Origin: Nitrospirota bacterium
Lineage (GTDB): Bacteria; Nitrospinota; Nitrospinia; Nitrospinales; VA-1
Length of the DNA: 38,885 bases
Direction of reading: 5' to 3'
NCBI GenBank assembly: GCA_003246675.1
Contig: QJZQ01000118.1
Span: 1-38,885, forward strand
The translations under genes were made by a program, and so were the position numbers. A model generated the notes under the pieces. It did not search any database. It was not told the DNA's origin and saw only the letters and a program-made list of their open reading frames with translations. Below, one piece after another: positions 16,142 to 25,446 of the stretch; position 1 is the first letter of the stretch; every line of letters begins with the position of its first letter.

Positions 16142-17049
16142 ACCGTGCCCTCGCGGCAGGCCGCTTCGAGAAAGGGCGCAAAATGCGCCGGGCTCGGGCA
16201 CGTCAGGTCCAGCTCCAGCGCCCCGAGGGTGAACCGCAGGCGGCTCGCGTGCAGGCCGAATTCCTGCGACTCGCCAGTCGGCCAGCCATAGACGGTGTCG
16301 TTAATAACGGGCAGCCCCAGGTCCGAAAGATGAACGCGGATCTGGTTGGTCCGCCCCGTGTGCGGCTTCACTTTGAGCAGTGAGCGCCCCGCAAGCGTGG
16401 CGAGTAATTCAAACTCGGTGACGGCGGGCTTGGGGTTCAGGACCTTTTCTCCGCTGCCCCGGCGGGAGCCCAGAACTTTTCCAATGGCCCGGTCGACCAC
16501 GAAGCGCCTTTCCCGCGGCTGGCCCTCCACCAGGGCCAGATATTCCTTTTCCACCCGGTTTTGCTTGAACTCGTGCATCAAGGCCGCCGCCGCTTCCCGG
16601 GTGCGCGCGAACACGATGACGCCGGTGGTGGTGGCGTCGAGCCTTTGCACCGGGCGCGGAACTTCACCGGGATAGGTCTCCTTGAGGAGTTCCGTCATGC
16701 TGTTTTTGAAGTAGCGGCCGGAAGGGTGCACCGGGATCGGCGCCGCCTTGTTGAAAACGCGCAGGGCGCTATCCTGATAAACCACCTCCAGGTTCCGGTT
16801 CGCCGGCGGTTCCTGGCGAGCCGGCATGCGCGTTTCCGTGCGATCCTTTTCGCCCAGCAGGTACCCCGGCGAGGTGGCGGCCCCGTTGACCGTGATCCTG
16901 CCCTCCCGGATCATTTTCTCCCAGCCGCTTTCAGGCAGGTAGGTGAAGCGGTCGGCGAAATATTTCACCAGGGGAAAGCCGATGTACCGCCCCGGGACGA
17001 ACGATTCGTAAACCTGCTCGGAAAACAGGGAGGGGGTCGGAGGCGTCAT
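16138..17049 (-). CDS. RluA-family RNA pseudouridine synthase
   Basis: A 303-residue protein. An S4-like domain (MIREGRITVNG, about 46-56) precedes the catalytic domain. The catalytic aspartate is D138 in RLDATTTGVIVFAR, which matches RLDxxTSG except that serine is threonine. Other marks are PIPVHPSGRY and the later HTGRTNQIRVHLSDLGLPVIND. It isomerises uridines in rRNA or tRNA; the exact site cannot be told. It overlaps dus by four bases. Confidence 0.9.
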   Translation of the reverse strand: MTPPTPSLFSEQVYESFVPGRYIGFPLVKYFADRFTYLPESGWEKMIREGRITVNGAATSPGYLLGEKDRTETRMPARQEPPANRNLEVVYQDSALRVFNKAAPIPVHPSGRYFKNSMTELLKETYPGEVPRPVQRLDATTTGVIVFARTREAAAALMHEFKQNRVEKEYLALVEGQPRERRFVVDRAIGKVLGSRRGSGEKVLNPKPAVTEFELLATLAGRSLLKVKPHTGRTNQIRVHLSDLGLPVINDTVYGWPTGESQEFGLHASRLRFTLGALELDLTCPSPAHFAPFLEAACREGTV

Positions 17050-17105
17050 GACTGTTTCACACGGATTCTAAAATAAAGGATGGGAGCGCCGTGATGAGAG
17101 CGCGT

Positions 17106-17672
17106 TCAGTTCCACTGCGGGTTGACCGGGGCGTTGATGAGGTATTCGTAGTCCTTGCCCATCGACTTCACCGTCCGCGCCCAGATGGAACCTTCATTCT
17201 CCTCGAAAACGAACGCGCCCCGGGCATCGCAGGTCAGCCAGCTGCGCTGTTCCATTTCGCCGGCAAGTTGCCCGGCGGACCAGCCGGAATAGCCCAGGTA
17301 GAACCTGAGGTCGCGCTCGGGCTGGGCGATGAGGGGAAGCACCGTCTCCAGCGCCTCCCAGCTCATTCCGAGATACACATCGTCGCAGACGCGGTCCAGC
17401 TCGGGGACCGGCTCTTTCAACCGGCAAAGGTAGAACAACTGCGAGGGAGCCACCGGGCCGCCGGCATACACTCTGTGGTCGTAGGAATCGAGCAGGTCGA
17501 TCTTGTGGAAGATATCAGCGGCCTGGACATCGGCCACCTTGTTGATCACCAGGCCGAAGGAGCCCTGGTCGTCATGGTTGCACAGGAGGACGACGGTGCG
17601 CGAAAAATTCGGGTCTGGCAGAACCGGGTTGGCGATGAGGAACGACCCTTTTCCGTAGTCTGATTGATTCAT
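17106..17672 (-). CDS. YqgE/AlgH family protein
   Basis: A 188-residue protein of the UPF0301 family (AlgH). The N-terminal signature is GSFLIANPVLPDPNFSRTVV, followed by FGLVINKV, VYAGGPV and LGYSGWSAGQL. Length is normal for the family. The biochemical role is unresolved. It sits between the pseudouridine synthase and the LRR gene on the same strand. Confidence 0.9.
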   Translation of the reverse strand: MNQSDYGKGSFLIANPVLPDPNFSRTVVLLCNHDDQGSFGLVINKVADVQAADIFHKIDLLDSYDHRVYAGGPVAPSQLFYLCRLKEPVPELDRVCDDVYLGMSWEALETVLPLIAQPERDLRFYLGYSGWSAGQLAGEMEQRSWLTCDARGAFVFEENEGSIWARTVKSMGKDYEYLINAPVNPQWN

Positions 17673-17727
17673 GGGTACCGGGTCCTTCGCTCGGGAAAAT
17701 ACCGCTTGAAACCACCGTGAAACGCGA

Positions 17728-18348
17728 TCAAAGGTTCAGGGACTGGAGTTTCCTGAAGTTGGCGGCGCTCTTCGCTTCTTCCTTGGCCTCGGCCGAGGCG
17801 AAATTGTTGTCCATATAAAGGGCGACCAGGTTGGGAAACGCTTTCGAATGAGCAAGCGCCATCAGGCCCTTGTCGCCGATCTCGTTTTGAGCGAGGTCAA
17901 TCTCCTCCAGTTTTTCCAGGCGATTGTCGCGGGCAAACGCGATCGCCCCCTCGTCCTTGATGAAATTGCGGTACAGATTCAGCGTCTTGAGTTTCGAAAA
18001 AACCCGCGAGCCGATCAGGACAGCGAGACCCTCCGGCCCGATATCGTTGCCGCCGAGTTCGATCCACTGGACCTTGGAGAACACCGGGGAATCGGCGAGT
18101 ATCTTCATTCCCTGATCGCCGATGCGGTTGCCGCCCAGGTTGAGACGCTTGACGCGCGCAAGGCGCTCGTCGGAAACGATGACGCCCAGACCGTTCGGGC
18201 CGATGCAGTAACCCTTGAAGTTGAGCTCCCGGCCATCCTCCGACAGGGCCTCCTTGAGGGCTTTCTCCATGGTGGTTTTGAGCTTGTCCCCGGTCAGGTT
18301 GCAGGGTTCGGCGGGCTTGTAAATCTCAAAATGAGTTATCGAGGGCAT
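17728..18348 (-). CDS. Leucine-rich repeat protein (ribonuclease-inhibitor type)
   Basis: A 206-residue protein with about five repeats of 28-29 residues of the RNase-inhibitor LRR type (LNLGGNRIGDQGMKIL, IELGGNDIGPEGLAVL, LNLYRNFIKDEGAIAF, IDLAQNEIGDKGLMAL, LYMDNNFASAEAKEEA). No signal peptide, so it is probably cytosolic. Such proteins bind partners through the concave face. The partner is unknown, and the N-terminal 45 residues match nothing I recognise. Confidence 0.8.
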   Translation of the reverse strand: MPSITHFEIYKPAEPCNLTGDKLKTTMEKALKEALSEDGRELNFKGYCIGPNGLGVIVSDERLARVKRLNLGGNRIGDQGMKILADSPVFSKVQWIELGGNDIGPEGLAVLIGSRVFSKLKTLNLYRNFIKDEGAIAFARDNRLEKLEEIDLAQNEIGDKGLMALAHSKAFPNLVALYMDNNFASAEAKEEAKSAANFRKLQSLNL

Positions 18349-18469
18349 AAAAGGCGCGAGTCCTTATGGAAACCCCGGCCGCTCGTCCCTTGCGGGCGCC
18401 GGCGGGCGAAGTTTGGGATTAAATAACAAGAGGTCTTTCCTTATCTGGTGCCCTCAGGCTATTATAAGG

Positions 18470-18498
18470 TTGACAGAAAATCAATAATATTTTAGATT
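18470..18498 (+). promoter_or_regulatory. Sigma-70-type promoter for hisI
   Basis: TTGACA (18470-18475) and TAGATT (18493-18498) are 17 bases apart, with the hisI ATG 26 bases beyond and a GGAGGGG ribosome site between. Confidence 0.75.
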
Positions 18499-18523
18499 GC
18501 CAAGTTTCACCGGAGGGGAACAC

Positions 18524-18898
18524 ATGAAACTGGACTTTGACAAAATGGGTGGGCTGGTTCCCGCGATCATTCAGGACGCGAAGACAGGCCAGGTTCTCAT
18601 GCTGGCCTACATGAACCCCATCGCCTGGGAAAAGACCCTGGAAACCGGCCGGGCCTGGTTTTACAGCCGGTCGCGCAACAAACAATGGATGAAGGGCGAA
18701 GAAAGCGGCAACGTGCAGATCGTCAAGGAAGTTTTCGTCGACTGCGACGACGACACCGTGCTGCTTAAAGTGGAGCAGGTGGGAGAAGCCGCTTGCCACA
18801 CGGGCTATGTCAGCTGCTTTTTCAGAAAACTCGACGGCGAGCTCAGCATCGTCGATAAAAAGGTTTTCGACCCCGACAAGGTTTATAAAAAGTCCTGA
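18524..18898 (+). CDS. hisI: Phosphoribosyl-AMP cyclohydrolase
   Basis: A 124-residue enzyme of histidine synthesis, opening the adenine ring of PR-AMP. The magnesium/zinc sites are present: CDDD (Cys74-Asp77) and [11 protein letters not shown] (Cys91 and Cys98). Also typical are QVLMLAYMN and [20 protein letters not shown]. It lacks the fused PR-ATP pyrophosphatase (HisE) domain. The ATG at 18524 follows GGAGGGG. hisG follows after a spacer made of two further copies of the hisI 3' end. Confidence 0.95.
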   Translation: MKLDFDKMGGLVPAIIQDAKTGQVLMLAYMNPIAWEKTLETGRAWFYSRSRNKQWMKGEESGNVQIVKEVFVDCDDDTVLLKVEQVGEAACHTGYVSCFFRKLDGELSIVDKKVFDPDKVYKKS

Positions 18899-19070
18899 CT
18901 CTAAGCAAATCTGAAGTCGGGCTCAGCCGCGTGGGCAAAAGGTTTTCCGCCCCGGCAAGGTCTTTAAAAAGTCCTGACTCTAATAAAACCTGAAGGCGAT
19001 CTTGGCTGCGTGGGCAAAAGGTTTTCCGCCCCGGCAAGGTCTGCTATAATTTCTGACTCATTTTAAACCT
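18834..19070 (+). repeat. Three tandem copies of the hisI end (period 79)
   Basis: Copies start near 18834, 18913 and 18992. The marker AGGTTTTC occurs at 18861, 18940 and 19019, exactly 79 bases apart. Copy 1 holds the last hisI codons and the stop. Copies 2 and 3 are non-coding and share a perfect block of about 35 bases centred on TTTTCCGCCCCGGCAAGG. All three retain CTGACTC followed by AAACCT-like sequence. Copy 3 supplies the presumed hisG promoter. Confidence 0.9.
19045..19050 (+). promoter_or_regulatory. Repeat-derived -10 box for hisG
   Basis: TGCTATAAT is a perfect TG-extended -10 inside the third repeat copy, 41 bases before hisG. The 17-base-distant -35 position (19022-19027, TTTTCC) is poor. 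The corresponding bases in copy 2 read CTTTAAAAAG, so the box arose after duplication. Confidence 0.55.
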
Positions 19071-19091
19071 CAAAAGGAAACTGGACACTCC

Positions 19092-19970
19092 ATGAGCGGC
19101 AAGGTATTGAAACTGGGAATTCCCAAGGGCAGTCTGGAAGAGGCAACGGTCAAACTGTTTGCCAGAGCGGGTTACCAGGTGCGCATCAAGGAGCGCTCCT
19201 ATTTCCCCAGCATCGACGACGATGAGATCGAATGCATGCTCATCCGCGCGCAGGAGATCGCCCGCTACGTGGCCGACGGCGTTCTCGACGCCGGGCTCAC
19301 CGGCAAGGACTGGGTGATGGAAAACCGGGCGGACGTGGTCGAAGTGGCCGACCTGGTATACTCCAAGCAATCGTCCCGGCCGGTACGCTGGGTGCTCGCC
19401 GTCCCCAACGACTCTTCCATCCAGACGGTGAAGGACCTGCAGGGAAAACGCATCGCCACCGAAGCCGTGAACATGACCGTCGACTATCTCAAGAAACACG
19501 GCGTCACCGCACATGTCGAGTTTTCCTGGGGCGCCACCGAGGTGAAACCCCCCAAGCTCGTTGACGCCATCGTCGAGATCACCGAAACCGGTAGCTCGCT
19601 TCGGGCGAATAACCTGAGAATCGTCGATACGCTGATGGAGTCGACCACCAAATTCATCATGAACAAGGATTCTTATAAGGATCCCTGGAAAGAGAACAAG
19701 GCCAGCCGCCTGGTGCTGATGCTCAAGAGCGCCATGGCTGCGAATGGCAAGGTGGGGCTCATGATGAACGTTCCCAAAGTGCAACTGGAAAAAATCATGC
19801 AGATCCTTCCGGCCGGCAAGAAACCCACCATCGCCGAGCTTAGCGACAAGGACTGGGTGGACCTTTCCGTCATTCTGGAAGAAAAACTGGTGCGCGATAT
19901 CGCGCCCGACCTGAAGCAGGCAGGCGCGGAGGACATCGTCGAATACCCTCTCAACAAGATCATTCACTGA
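19092..19970 (+). CDS. hisG: ATP phosphoribosyltransferase, long form
   Basis: A 292-residue enzyme catalysing the first step of histidine synthesis from ATP and PRPP. The catalytic domain has [26 protein letters not shown] and the PRPP-loop region around [20 protein letters not shown]. Residues about 220-290 form the regulatory HisG_C domain of the long, histidine-inhibited form, so no HisZ subunit is needed. The start at 19092 has AAAAGGAAA upstream. Confidence 0.96.
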   Translation: MSGKVLKLGIPKGSLEEATVKLFARAGYQVRIKERSYFPSIDDDEIECMLIRAQEIARYVADGVLDAGLTGKDWVMENRADVVEVADLVYSKQSSRPVRWVLAVPNDSSIQTVKDLQGKRIATEAVNMTVDYLKKHGVTAHVEFSWGATEVKPPKLVDAIVEITETGSSLRANNLRIVDTLMESTTKFIMNKDSYKDPWKENKASRLVLMLKSAMAANGKVGLMMNVPKVQLEKIMQILPAGKKPTIAELSDKDWVDLSVILEEKLVRDIAPDLKQAGAEDIVEYPLNKIIH

Positions 19971-20035
19971 TCCCGTATAGAGGCTCGCCGATTCCCCCCG
20001 TCAACCGAGGGATGGTTCGATAATCCCCATTGGCC

Positions 20036-21196
20036 ATGGCAAGAAAAAGTAAAAAAAGCAGCTCTCAGCCTGAAGATAAAGGCCTCCCGGCCGACTCCCG
20101 CGCCGAAGACGCGGTCCCCGAGCCCCCGGAAGAAGCTTTCGAAGGCCCTCCAGAGCTGGATGAGCCCCCGCCGCTGAAGGAAGATTCTTCCTCCGCGGAA
20201 GGAAATACGGCCGAAGGCTCAGCCTCCCCCGTGATCGAAGAGCTGAGCGGGCCCCAGGAAACCCCGGACCACCCCGCCCCCGAAGAACCCACCCCGGAAA
20301 GCGACACAACCGTTCTGCCGCCCATCGAGCCCGCGGCTTCCAGCAAGAAGGAAACCTTTGTCAGGCCAGGCTCCCTGTTTCTCCTGCTCCTGGTTCTCGG
20401 CCTTTCTGGCAGCCTGTACTACCAGAACCAGAAAACGGCCAAGAGCGCGGAAAACCTGAAGAGCGAAATTGCCGCGCTGGAAGCGCGCATCGGCGCCGCC
20501 GAAACAAATAAAATGGATGAAAAATCCGGCGTCCTGATCGCACAGGCGGTGAAGAGCCTGCGGGAAGAGATCGCTGGCCTGAAAAAAATTCCGCCCGCGT
20601 CCTCTGCCGTGGCGCCCGCACCTTTGGCACCGCCAGAAGCACAGAATGCGGTGGATGAAGCGCCGGCGCCTGTGGAAGTGCCCGACTCAGAAATCGCGGT
20701 GGACCCTCACCTGACGGCAGAAAAGCCGGAAATGATCGAGGGTAGCGGGGAAGAAGAGCCGGCGGAGGAAATGGAAGCCGCGCAGGAATCAGCGGACTCC
20801 GAAACTGCGCAAGCTCCCGATGCCGAAGAGGAAGAAGCGGCAGCGGAAGAAGAAGCTCCCGGGGAAGCCGTCGCCGAAGAAGAGGCTCCCCAAGAAGCCG
20901 CCGCGGCAGAAGATAGCCCGGAAGAAACGGCAACGGAAGAAGAAAACCATGAAGAACCCGCCGAAGCGGAACCCGCGCCGGAAATAGAAACCGCCCACGA
21001 GCCCGTTGAAGAGAAAGCAGCCGTGGCTCATTCTCCGGAAACCAAAACGCCCAAAGCGGAAAAAACCCGGGTTGAGCGCACCCCGGTGGTGAGGGATTAC
21101 CTGAACTTCATCGAGGATTCCGCCCGCCGCTTCACCGACTTAATCAAAAAGGGTTTTGCAAGAACCCGCGACACATTTTCCAGCCCACAGGGCTGA
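20036..21196 (+). CDS. Acidic single-pass membrane protein, unknown function
   Basis: I do not recognise this 386-residue protein. A basic start (MARKSKKSSS) is followed by about 100 residues rich in Glu and Pro, then one membrane helix near 115-132 (SLFLLLLVLGLSGSLYY). A short coiled-coil-like stretch follows (SAENLKSEIAALEARIGAAE). Then come about 150 residues of Glu/Ala low complexity with EEEAPxEA-type repeats, and a basic C-terminal tail (RDYLNFIEDSARRFTDLIKKGFARTRD). Topology would place the acidic region outside the membrane. The helix-coil-tail layout recalls envelope scaffold proteins, but no function can be assigned. The ATG at 20036 is chosen over the TTG at 20030; neither has a strong ribosome site. 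Confidence 0.7.
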   Translation: MARKSKKSSSQPEDKGLPADSRAEDAVPEPPEEAFEGPPELDEPPPLKEDSSSAEGNTAEGSASPVIEELSGPQETPDHPAPEEPTPESDTTVLPPIEPAASSKKETFVRPGSLFLLLLVLGLSGSLYYQNQKTAKSAENLKSEIAALEARIGAAETNKMDEKSGVLIAQAVKSLREEIAGLKKIPPASSAVAPAPLAPPEAQNAVDEAPAPVEVPDSEIAVDPHLTAEKPEMIEGSGEEEPAEEMEAAQESADSETAQAPDAEEEEAAAEEEAPGEAVAEEEAPQEAAAAEDSPEETATEEENHEEPAEAEPAPEIETAHEPVEEKAAVAHSPETKTPKAEKTRVERTPVVRDYLNFIEDSARRFTDLIKKGFARTRDTFSSPQG

Positions 21197-21260
21197 GACC
21201 CCGATCGTCCGGCCACAGATTGCGGGCCGTCCCCTTAATCTCCCGCCGCCCCTTAAAATT

Positions 21261-22076
21261 TCATGCCTGAATGAAGCGCAGAGGCGCGAGGGTGTCGATC
21301 AAACCCCGCTGGTGCGCGAGCTGTTGAAAATGGCGCAGACCGGCTTGTTCCTCCTCGCCCAGGTCGTAGATGATCCTGTTTTCCAGGTAGTCCAGAATTG
21401 TCCCGGCGTCCACGCCCGTTTGTTCGGCCCTGAGCGAGGCGATCTCTTCCACCCCATCCTTCCGGTGCGCCTTCGCCTCGGCGAGGGCTGCGAGCATTTG
21501 CCGTGTGGGTTTCACTCCGGGGCGGGCGGCCACCACCGCATGCACGAAGGTTTTTCCCGTCCGCCGGAACCATTCCTCGCTCAGGTCGACCACGTTTAAA
21601 CCCGGCTCATCGCGCGGAACACGAAACGCCTGATCGCCGATGATGAGCGCGGCATCGTGCCCGGCGAGCATTTTCTCGGGGTCAGGGGGCAGGGGAGAAA
21701 ACCGCACCGTGGCGGGAAACGTCTCGCCGAATAAAATTTCAAGCAGCGCCACCGAGGTTCGCGACCGCTCGTCCACCGCCACGTTGGCGGCCTCAGCAAA
21801 GGGTTTGCGCGACACCAGCAACACGGTATCCACGCGGCCACGCGAGGCGATACTGAGGCCGGGCAGGAGAAGGTATTCCTGCGCCCGCCGGAGGTATTCT
21901 ATGGTGGGAACCATGGCGAGGTCGAGCTCGCCCGCGGCCAGCTTTTCAGCCAGCACCGCCGGCACATCGAACACCATGTCCAGCCCCGCTTCGCGCGCCA
22001 GGCGGCACAGCGGCACCAGGATCGGTTGCGCATTGAGGAAATTATGAAAACCGAATTTCAGGGGCTTCTCAGGCAT
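21261..22076 (-). CDS. mqnA: Chorismate dehydratase MqnA
   Basis: A 271-residue periplasmic-binding-protein-fold enzyme that dehydrates chorismate in the futalosine pathway to menaquinone. Supporting features are the N-terminal FGFHNFLNAQPILVPL, then GELDLAMVPTIEYLR, SRTSVALLEILF and ALIIGDQAF, all characteristic of MqnA. No signal peptide, consistent with a cytosolic enzyme. mqnB, C and D are not in the window. It converges on the acidic membrane protein gene. Confidence 0.9.
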   Translation of the reverse strand: MPEKPLKFGFHNFLNAQPILVPLCRLAREAGLDMVFDVPAVLAEKLAAGELDLAMVPTIEYLRRAQEYLLLPGLSIASRGRVDTVLLVSRKPFAEAANVAVDERSRTSVALLEILFGETFPATVRFSPLPPDPEKMLAGHDAALIIGDQAFRVPRDEPGLNVVDLSEEWFRRTGKTFVHAVVAARPGVKPTRQMLAALAEAKAHRKDGVEEIASLRAEQTGVDAGTILDYLENRIIYDLGEEEQAGLRHFQQLAHQRGLIDTLAPLRFIQA

Positions 22077-22093
22077 CGCACAAGGCTCACAAA

Positions 22094-22130
22094 TAAAAAA
22101 ACCGGGATGGACACGAAGTCCATCCCGGTT
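22094..22130 (-). terminator. Intrinsic terminator after the pyrophosphatase gene
   Basis: An 11-base perfect stem (ACCGGGATGGA at 22101-22111 with TCCATCCCGGT at 22119-22129) with a 7-base loop is followed on the minus strand by a T-rich run. It ends the long minus-strand cluster. Confidence 0.9.
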
Positions 22131-22158
22131 TTGAAGTTAAACGGTAAAGCCGAACCGG

Positions 22159-24234
22159 TCACACAAACAGCGGGGCCAGTACCAGAGATACGATGGACAT
22201 CAGCTTGATGAGGATGTTCATCGCGGGTCCCGAAGTGTCCTTCAGCGGATCGCCAACGGTGTCGCCGACAACCGTGGCGTGGTGCGCCTCGGAACCCTTG
22301 CCGCCCAGATTGCCGGCCTCGACGTACTTCTTGGCATTGTCCCAGGCGCCGCCGCCATTGGACATGAGCAGGGCCAGCAGAACACCCGAAAGCGTTGCGC
22401 CCATGAGCATGCCACCCAGGGCTTCCTTGCCCAGCAGGAAGCCAATGAGAATCGGCATGAGAATGGCCACCACGCCGGGGGCGATCATTTCCCTGAGAGC
22501 GGCCTGCGTGCTGATGTCGATGCAGCGGGCGCTATCGGGCTTGCCGGTGCCTTCCATGAGGCCGGGAATCTCGCGGAACTGGCGGCGGATTTCCTCGACC
22601 ATCAGGAATGCCGCCTTACCCACCGAGGTCATGGTGAGCGACGCGACGAAGAAGGGAACCGCGCCACCGATGAAGACGCCGATGATCACGAGGGTATTGG
22701 TGATATCGATGGACTGAATATTCGCCGCCTGGGTATACGCCGAGAACAGGGCAAGCGCGGTGAGCGCCGCCGAGCCGATGGCGAAACCCTTGCCGATGGC
22801 GGCGGTGGTGTTACCGACCTGATCCAGGCCGTCGGTGATTTTCCGGGTTTCTTCCCCCAGGCCCGCCATCTCGGAAATTCCCCCCGCGTTGTCGGCGATG
22901 GGGCCGTAAGCGTCGACCGACATGGTGATGCCCACCGTGGCGAGCATACCCACCGCGGCCAGGGCCACACCGTAGAGACCGGCGAAATTCGCGCCGGTGA
23001 AAATAGCGATTGCGATGATGATGATGGGCGCCACGGTGCTCTCCATCGCCACCGCGAGCCCGGTGATCATGACGGTAGCAACACCGGTTTGACTCGATTC
23101 GGCAATCTTCACCACCGGAGCACCCGCGGTGTAGTATTCCGTGATCAGGCCGATGCCGATGCCCGCCAGACAGCCGAACACCAGGGCCACGAAAACGCCG
23201 CTCGGCAAGCCCATGATCTTGATGACGAAAAAGGAAACCAGGAGCATCGCGCCGGCGCTGATGAACGTGCAGTTCCTGAGAGCCGACGCCGGGTCCATGC
23301 TGCTGAGCGCGTTCATCGAGCGGATGCCGATGATCGAGGCCACAAGGCCGACCATGGCCACGATGACGGGAAGCGCCATGTACTCGAAAGCCATGGTCGC
23401 CATGCCGGCGCCGATGGCGATGGTGGCGATCATCGATCCCACGTAAGACTCGAAAATGTCGGCGCCGAGGCCTGCGGTGTCGCCCACGCAGTCACCGACG
23501 TTATCGGCGATAACGCCAGGGTTTCTCGGGTCGTCTTCGGGAATGCCGGCTTCAACCTTGCCGACCAGGTCCGACCCCACGTCGGCGGTCTTGGTGTAGA
23601 TGCCGCCGCCCACGCGGGCAAACAGGGCGATGGAACTCGCTCCCATGGCAAAGCCGCTGATCACGCTGATGGAGTCACCCCTGGCAAACAGGAGAAACAG
23701 GCCCCCCACGCCCACAAGACCCAGGCTGGCCACGCAAAGGCCCATGACCGCCCCGCCGTTGAAGGCGATATTGAGGGCTTTGGCCTGGCCGCCGTCGCTG
23801 GCCGCCTGCGAGGTACGCACGTTCGCGGTAGTCGCGGCGTTCATGCCAAAATAACCCGCCAGCATCGAACATCCCGCGCCGACAACATAGGAAACGCCCG
23901 TCCAGAAGCCGATCCACACCCCCTTCTGGGCTGAAATGATCATCGTCAAAATGATAAAGACCCCGCCCACGAAATAGGCCAGGATCTTGTATTCCCTGCC
24001 GAGAAAAACCATCGCGCCTTCGTGGATGGATTCGGCGATTTCCACCATTTTCTCGTTACCTTCGGGTTCATCGTCCACACTTTCAAAAATCTTCCATGCG
24101 ATGACCAGCCCGAACAGACCGAAGACTGCTCCCAGATAAGCAAATTTCTGCGATGCGTCGAACGTGGCCAGCACCACATACACGACCATGGAAAGGCCGA
24201 CGAATATCAGCTCCCCTTTATGTTCCTTTAACAT
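22159..24234 (-). CDS. hppA: Membrane-bound pyrophosphatase (ion pump)
   Basis: A 691-residue polytopic protein (about 16 membrane helices) that couples pyrophosphate hydrolysis to ion transport. The substrate site is intact: [22 protein letters not shown] followed by [12 protein letters not shown], and a second acidic cluster near the C-terminus. The segment [10 protein letters not shown] carries alanine where potassium-independent enzymes have lysine, so it should be the potassium-dependent type. Whether it moves protons or sodium is not decidable from these motifs alone. The ATG overlaps the pth stop by seven bases. A strong terminator follows. Confidence 0.95.
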   Translation of the reverse strand: MLKEHKGELIFVGLSMVVYVVLATFDASQKFAYLGAVFGLFGLVIAWKIFESVDDEPEGNEKMVEIAESIHEGAMVFLGREYKILAYFVGGVFIILTMIISAQKGVWIGFWTGVSYVVGAGCSMLAGYFGMNAATTANVRTSQAASDGGQAKALNIAFNGGAVMGLCVASLGLVGVGGLFLLFARGDSISVISGFAMGASSIALFARVGGGIYTKTADVGSDLVGKVEAGIPEDDPRNPGVIADNVGDCVGDTAGLGADIFESYVGSMIATIAIGAGMATMAFEYMALPVIVAMVGLVASIIGIRSMNALSSMDPASALRNCTFISAGAMLLVSFFVIKIMGLPSGVFVALVFGCLAGIGIGLITEYYTAGAPVVKIAESSQTGVATVMITGLAVAMESTVAPIIIIAIAIFTGANFAGLYGVALAAVGMLATVGITMSVDAYGPIADNAGGISEMAGLGEETRKITDGLDQVGNTTAAIGKGFAIGSAALTALALFSAYTQAANIQSIDITNTLVIIGVFIGGAVPFFVASLTMTSVGKAAFLMVEEIRRQFREIPGLMEGTGKPDSARCIDISTQAALREMIAPGVVAILMPILIGFLLGKEALGGMLMGATLSGVLLALLMSNGGGAWDNAKKYVEAGNLGGKGSEAHHATVVGDTVGDPLKDTSGPAMNILIKLMSIVSLVLAPLFV

Positions 24235-24797
24235 CCCGTCTGCTCCTCCGTTTGATTAGTTGGGTTATTGAGTTCCTTGAGCGTCGCTTCCACCAGCCGC
24301 ACGGCCTGGTCAATGGCTTCGTTCAGCATCTCCATTTCCTCTCTGCCAAAGGGAGAGAGAACGTAATCAACAATGTCCTCCCGATCTTCGGGCCGGCCCA
24401 CACCCACGCGGACCCGCCAGAATCGATCGGTTCCCAGGGTCTGGATCAGAGACCGAACCCCACGCTGACCGCTGTCGCCGCCCTTGTTTTTCTTTTTTAT
24501 TTTTCCCAGCGGAAGGTCAATATCATCGTGGATGACGATAACGTTTTCCGGCGGAATATCGAACGCGGCGAGAATGGACCGGGCGGGAACCCCGCTTCGG
24601 TTCATGTAGGCCAGGGGTTTCGCCGCAACAACCTTCAGGCCGTCCACTTCCCCTATGCCGTAAAGACATTGATGCTTGTGCTGGTCGAGCTTGATGCGAT
24701 GCTGATCGGACAGGTTATCGAGAACAAGAAAACCCACATTATGCCGGGTCAGTTCATAACGCGGTCCAGGATTCCCAAGGCCCAGAACAAGAAACAC
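24228..24797 (-). CDS. pth: Peptidyl-tRNA hydrolase
   Basis: A 189-residue enzyme releasing tRNA from stalled peptidyl-tRNA. Active-site residues are present: Asn9 ([10 protein letters not shown]), the catalytic His19 (TRHNVGF), Asn66 (AYMNRSG) and the aspartates in [10 protein letters not shown] (91-94). The [17 protein letters not shown] region that contacts tRNA is conserved. It lies between rplY and hppA in one transcript. Confidence 0.96.
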   Translation of the reverse strand: MFLVLGLGNPGPRYELTRHNVGFLVLDNLSDQHRIKLDQHKHQCLYGIGEVDGLKVVAAKPLAYMNRSGVPARSILAAFDIPPENVIVIHDDIDLPLGKIKKKNKGGDSGQRGVRSLIQTLGTDRFWRVRVGVGRPEDREDIVDYVLSPFGREEMEMLNEAIDQAVRLVEATLKELNNPTNQTEEQTGC

Positions 24798-24805
24798 GGC
24801 GAAAC

Positions 24806-25432
24806 TCAGGAACCTTCTTTCTTAGCCGCCTCGGCGGCCTCGCCCTCGGCGGCCTCACCCCCGGCTTTCTCCTGTTTCACCTTCTCAATGTGGACGGTAA
24901 CAACCGCGTCCCCGGGCCTGTTCAGGATATGAATATTCTCATCCACCTTGAGGTCGGAAATATGCACGACCTGATCCATCTCCACCTCGGCCATGTTGAT
25001 CACGATTTCCCGCGGGATTTCTCCGGGAAGGCACTCGATATCCAGGATGTGCACCAGGTGATTGACCAGGGCGCCAAGTTTTTCGGCCGGGGAATGACCC
25101 TCCAGCCGAACAGGCACCTCGGCCTTGATCTTCTTTTCCATGTCCAGCTCGATGAAATCGACGTGGACCCACCCCTCCTTGAGCGGGTGTGTCTGGTGCT
25201 CCTTGATCAGCACCTTGCGCCGGTCCTTGCTATCGCCTTCGAGCTTGAGGTCGATCAGCGCATTAATACCTTCCTCGGCGATGAGTTTTTTGAGTTCCTT
25301 GGGGCGGACTTTCAGAAGGACATTGTCCTTCAATCCATAGAGGATGCCGGGCAGGAAATCATCCCGTCGATCCTGTTTCACGGAGGATTTCCTCCCCTTC
25401 TGCCTGACGCTTCCGTTAAGTACCAAAGACAT
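24806..25432 (-). CDS. rplY: 50S ribosomal protein L25 (CTC/long form)
   Basis: A 208-residue general-stress-type L25. The N-terminal 5S rRNA-binding domain (LNGSVRQKGRKSSVKQDRRDDFLPGILYG) is followed by the C-terminal CTC beta domain (about 95-185) and a Glu/Ala tail. I start it at 25432 because AAGGAG lies about nine bases upstream; the frame also allows 25450, which would overlap prs by four bases. The rplY-pth order is widely conserved. Confidence 0.94.
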   Translation of the reverse strand: MSLVLNGSVRQKGRKSSVKQDRRDDFLPGILYGLKDNVLLKVRPKELKKLIAEEGINALIDLKLEGDSKDRRKVLIKEHQTHPLKEGWVHVDFIELDMEKKIKAEVPVRLEGHSPAEKLGALVNHLVHILDIECLPGEIPREIVINMAEVEMDQVVHISDLKVDENIHILNRPGDAVVTVHIEKVKQEKAGGEAAEGEAAEAAKKEGS

Positions 25433-25446
25433 GATGGATAACTCCT

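Noticed and set aside
18843..19037. Minus-strand frame of 64 codons through the hisI repeat
   Set aside because: It only exists because a 79-base unit (one short of a multiple of three plus two) keeps open frames by chance; it has no ribosome site and its residues follow the repeat.
22279..23934. 551-codon open frame on the plus strand opposite the pyrophosphatase gene
   Set aside because: Its product is rich in His, Gly, Asp and Arg with no domain, as expected for the antisense of GC-rich membrane-protein codons. hppA on the other strand is unmistakable.
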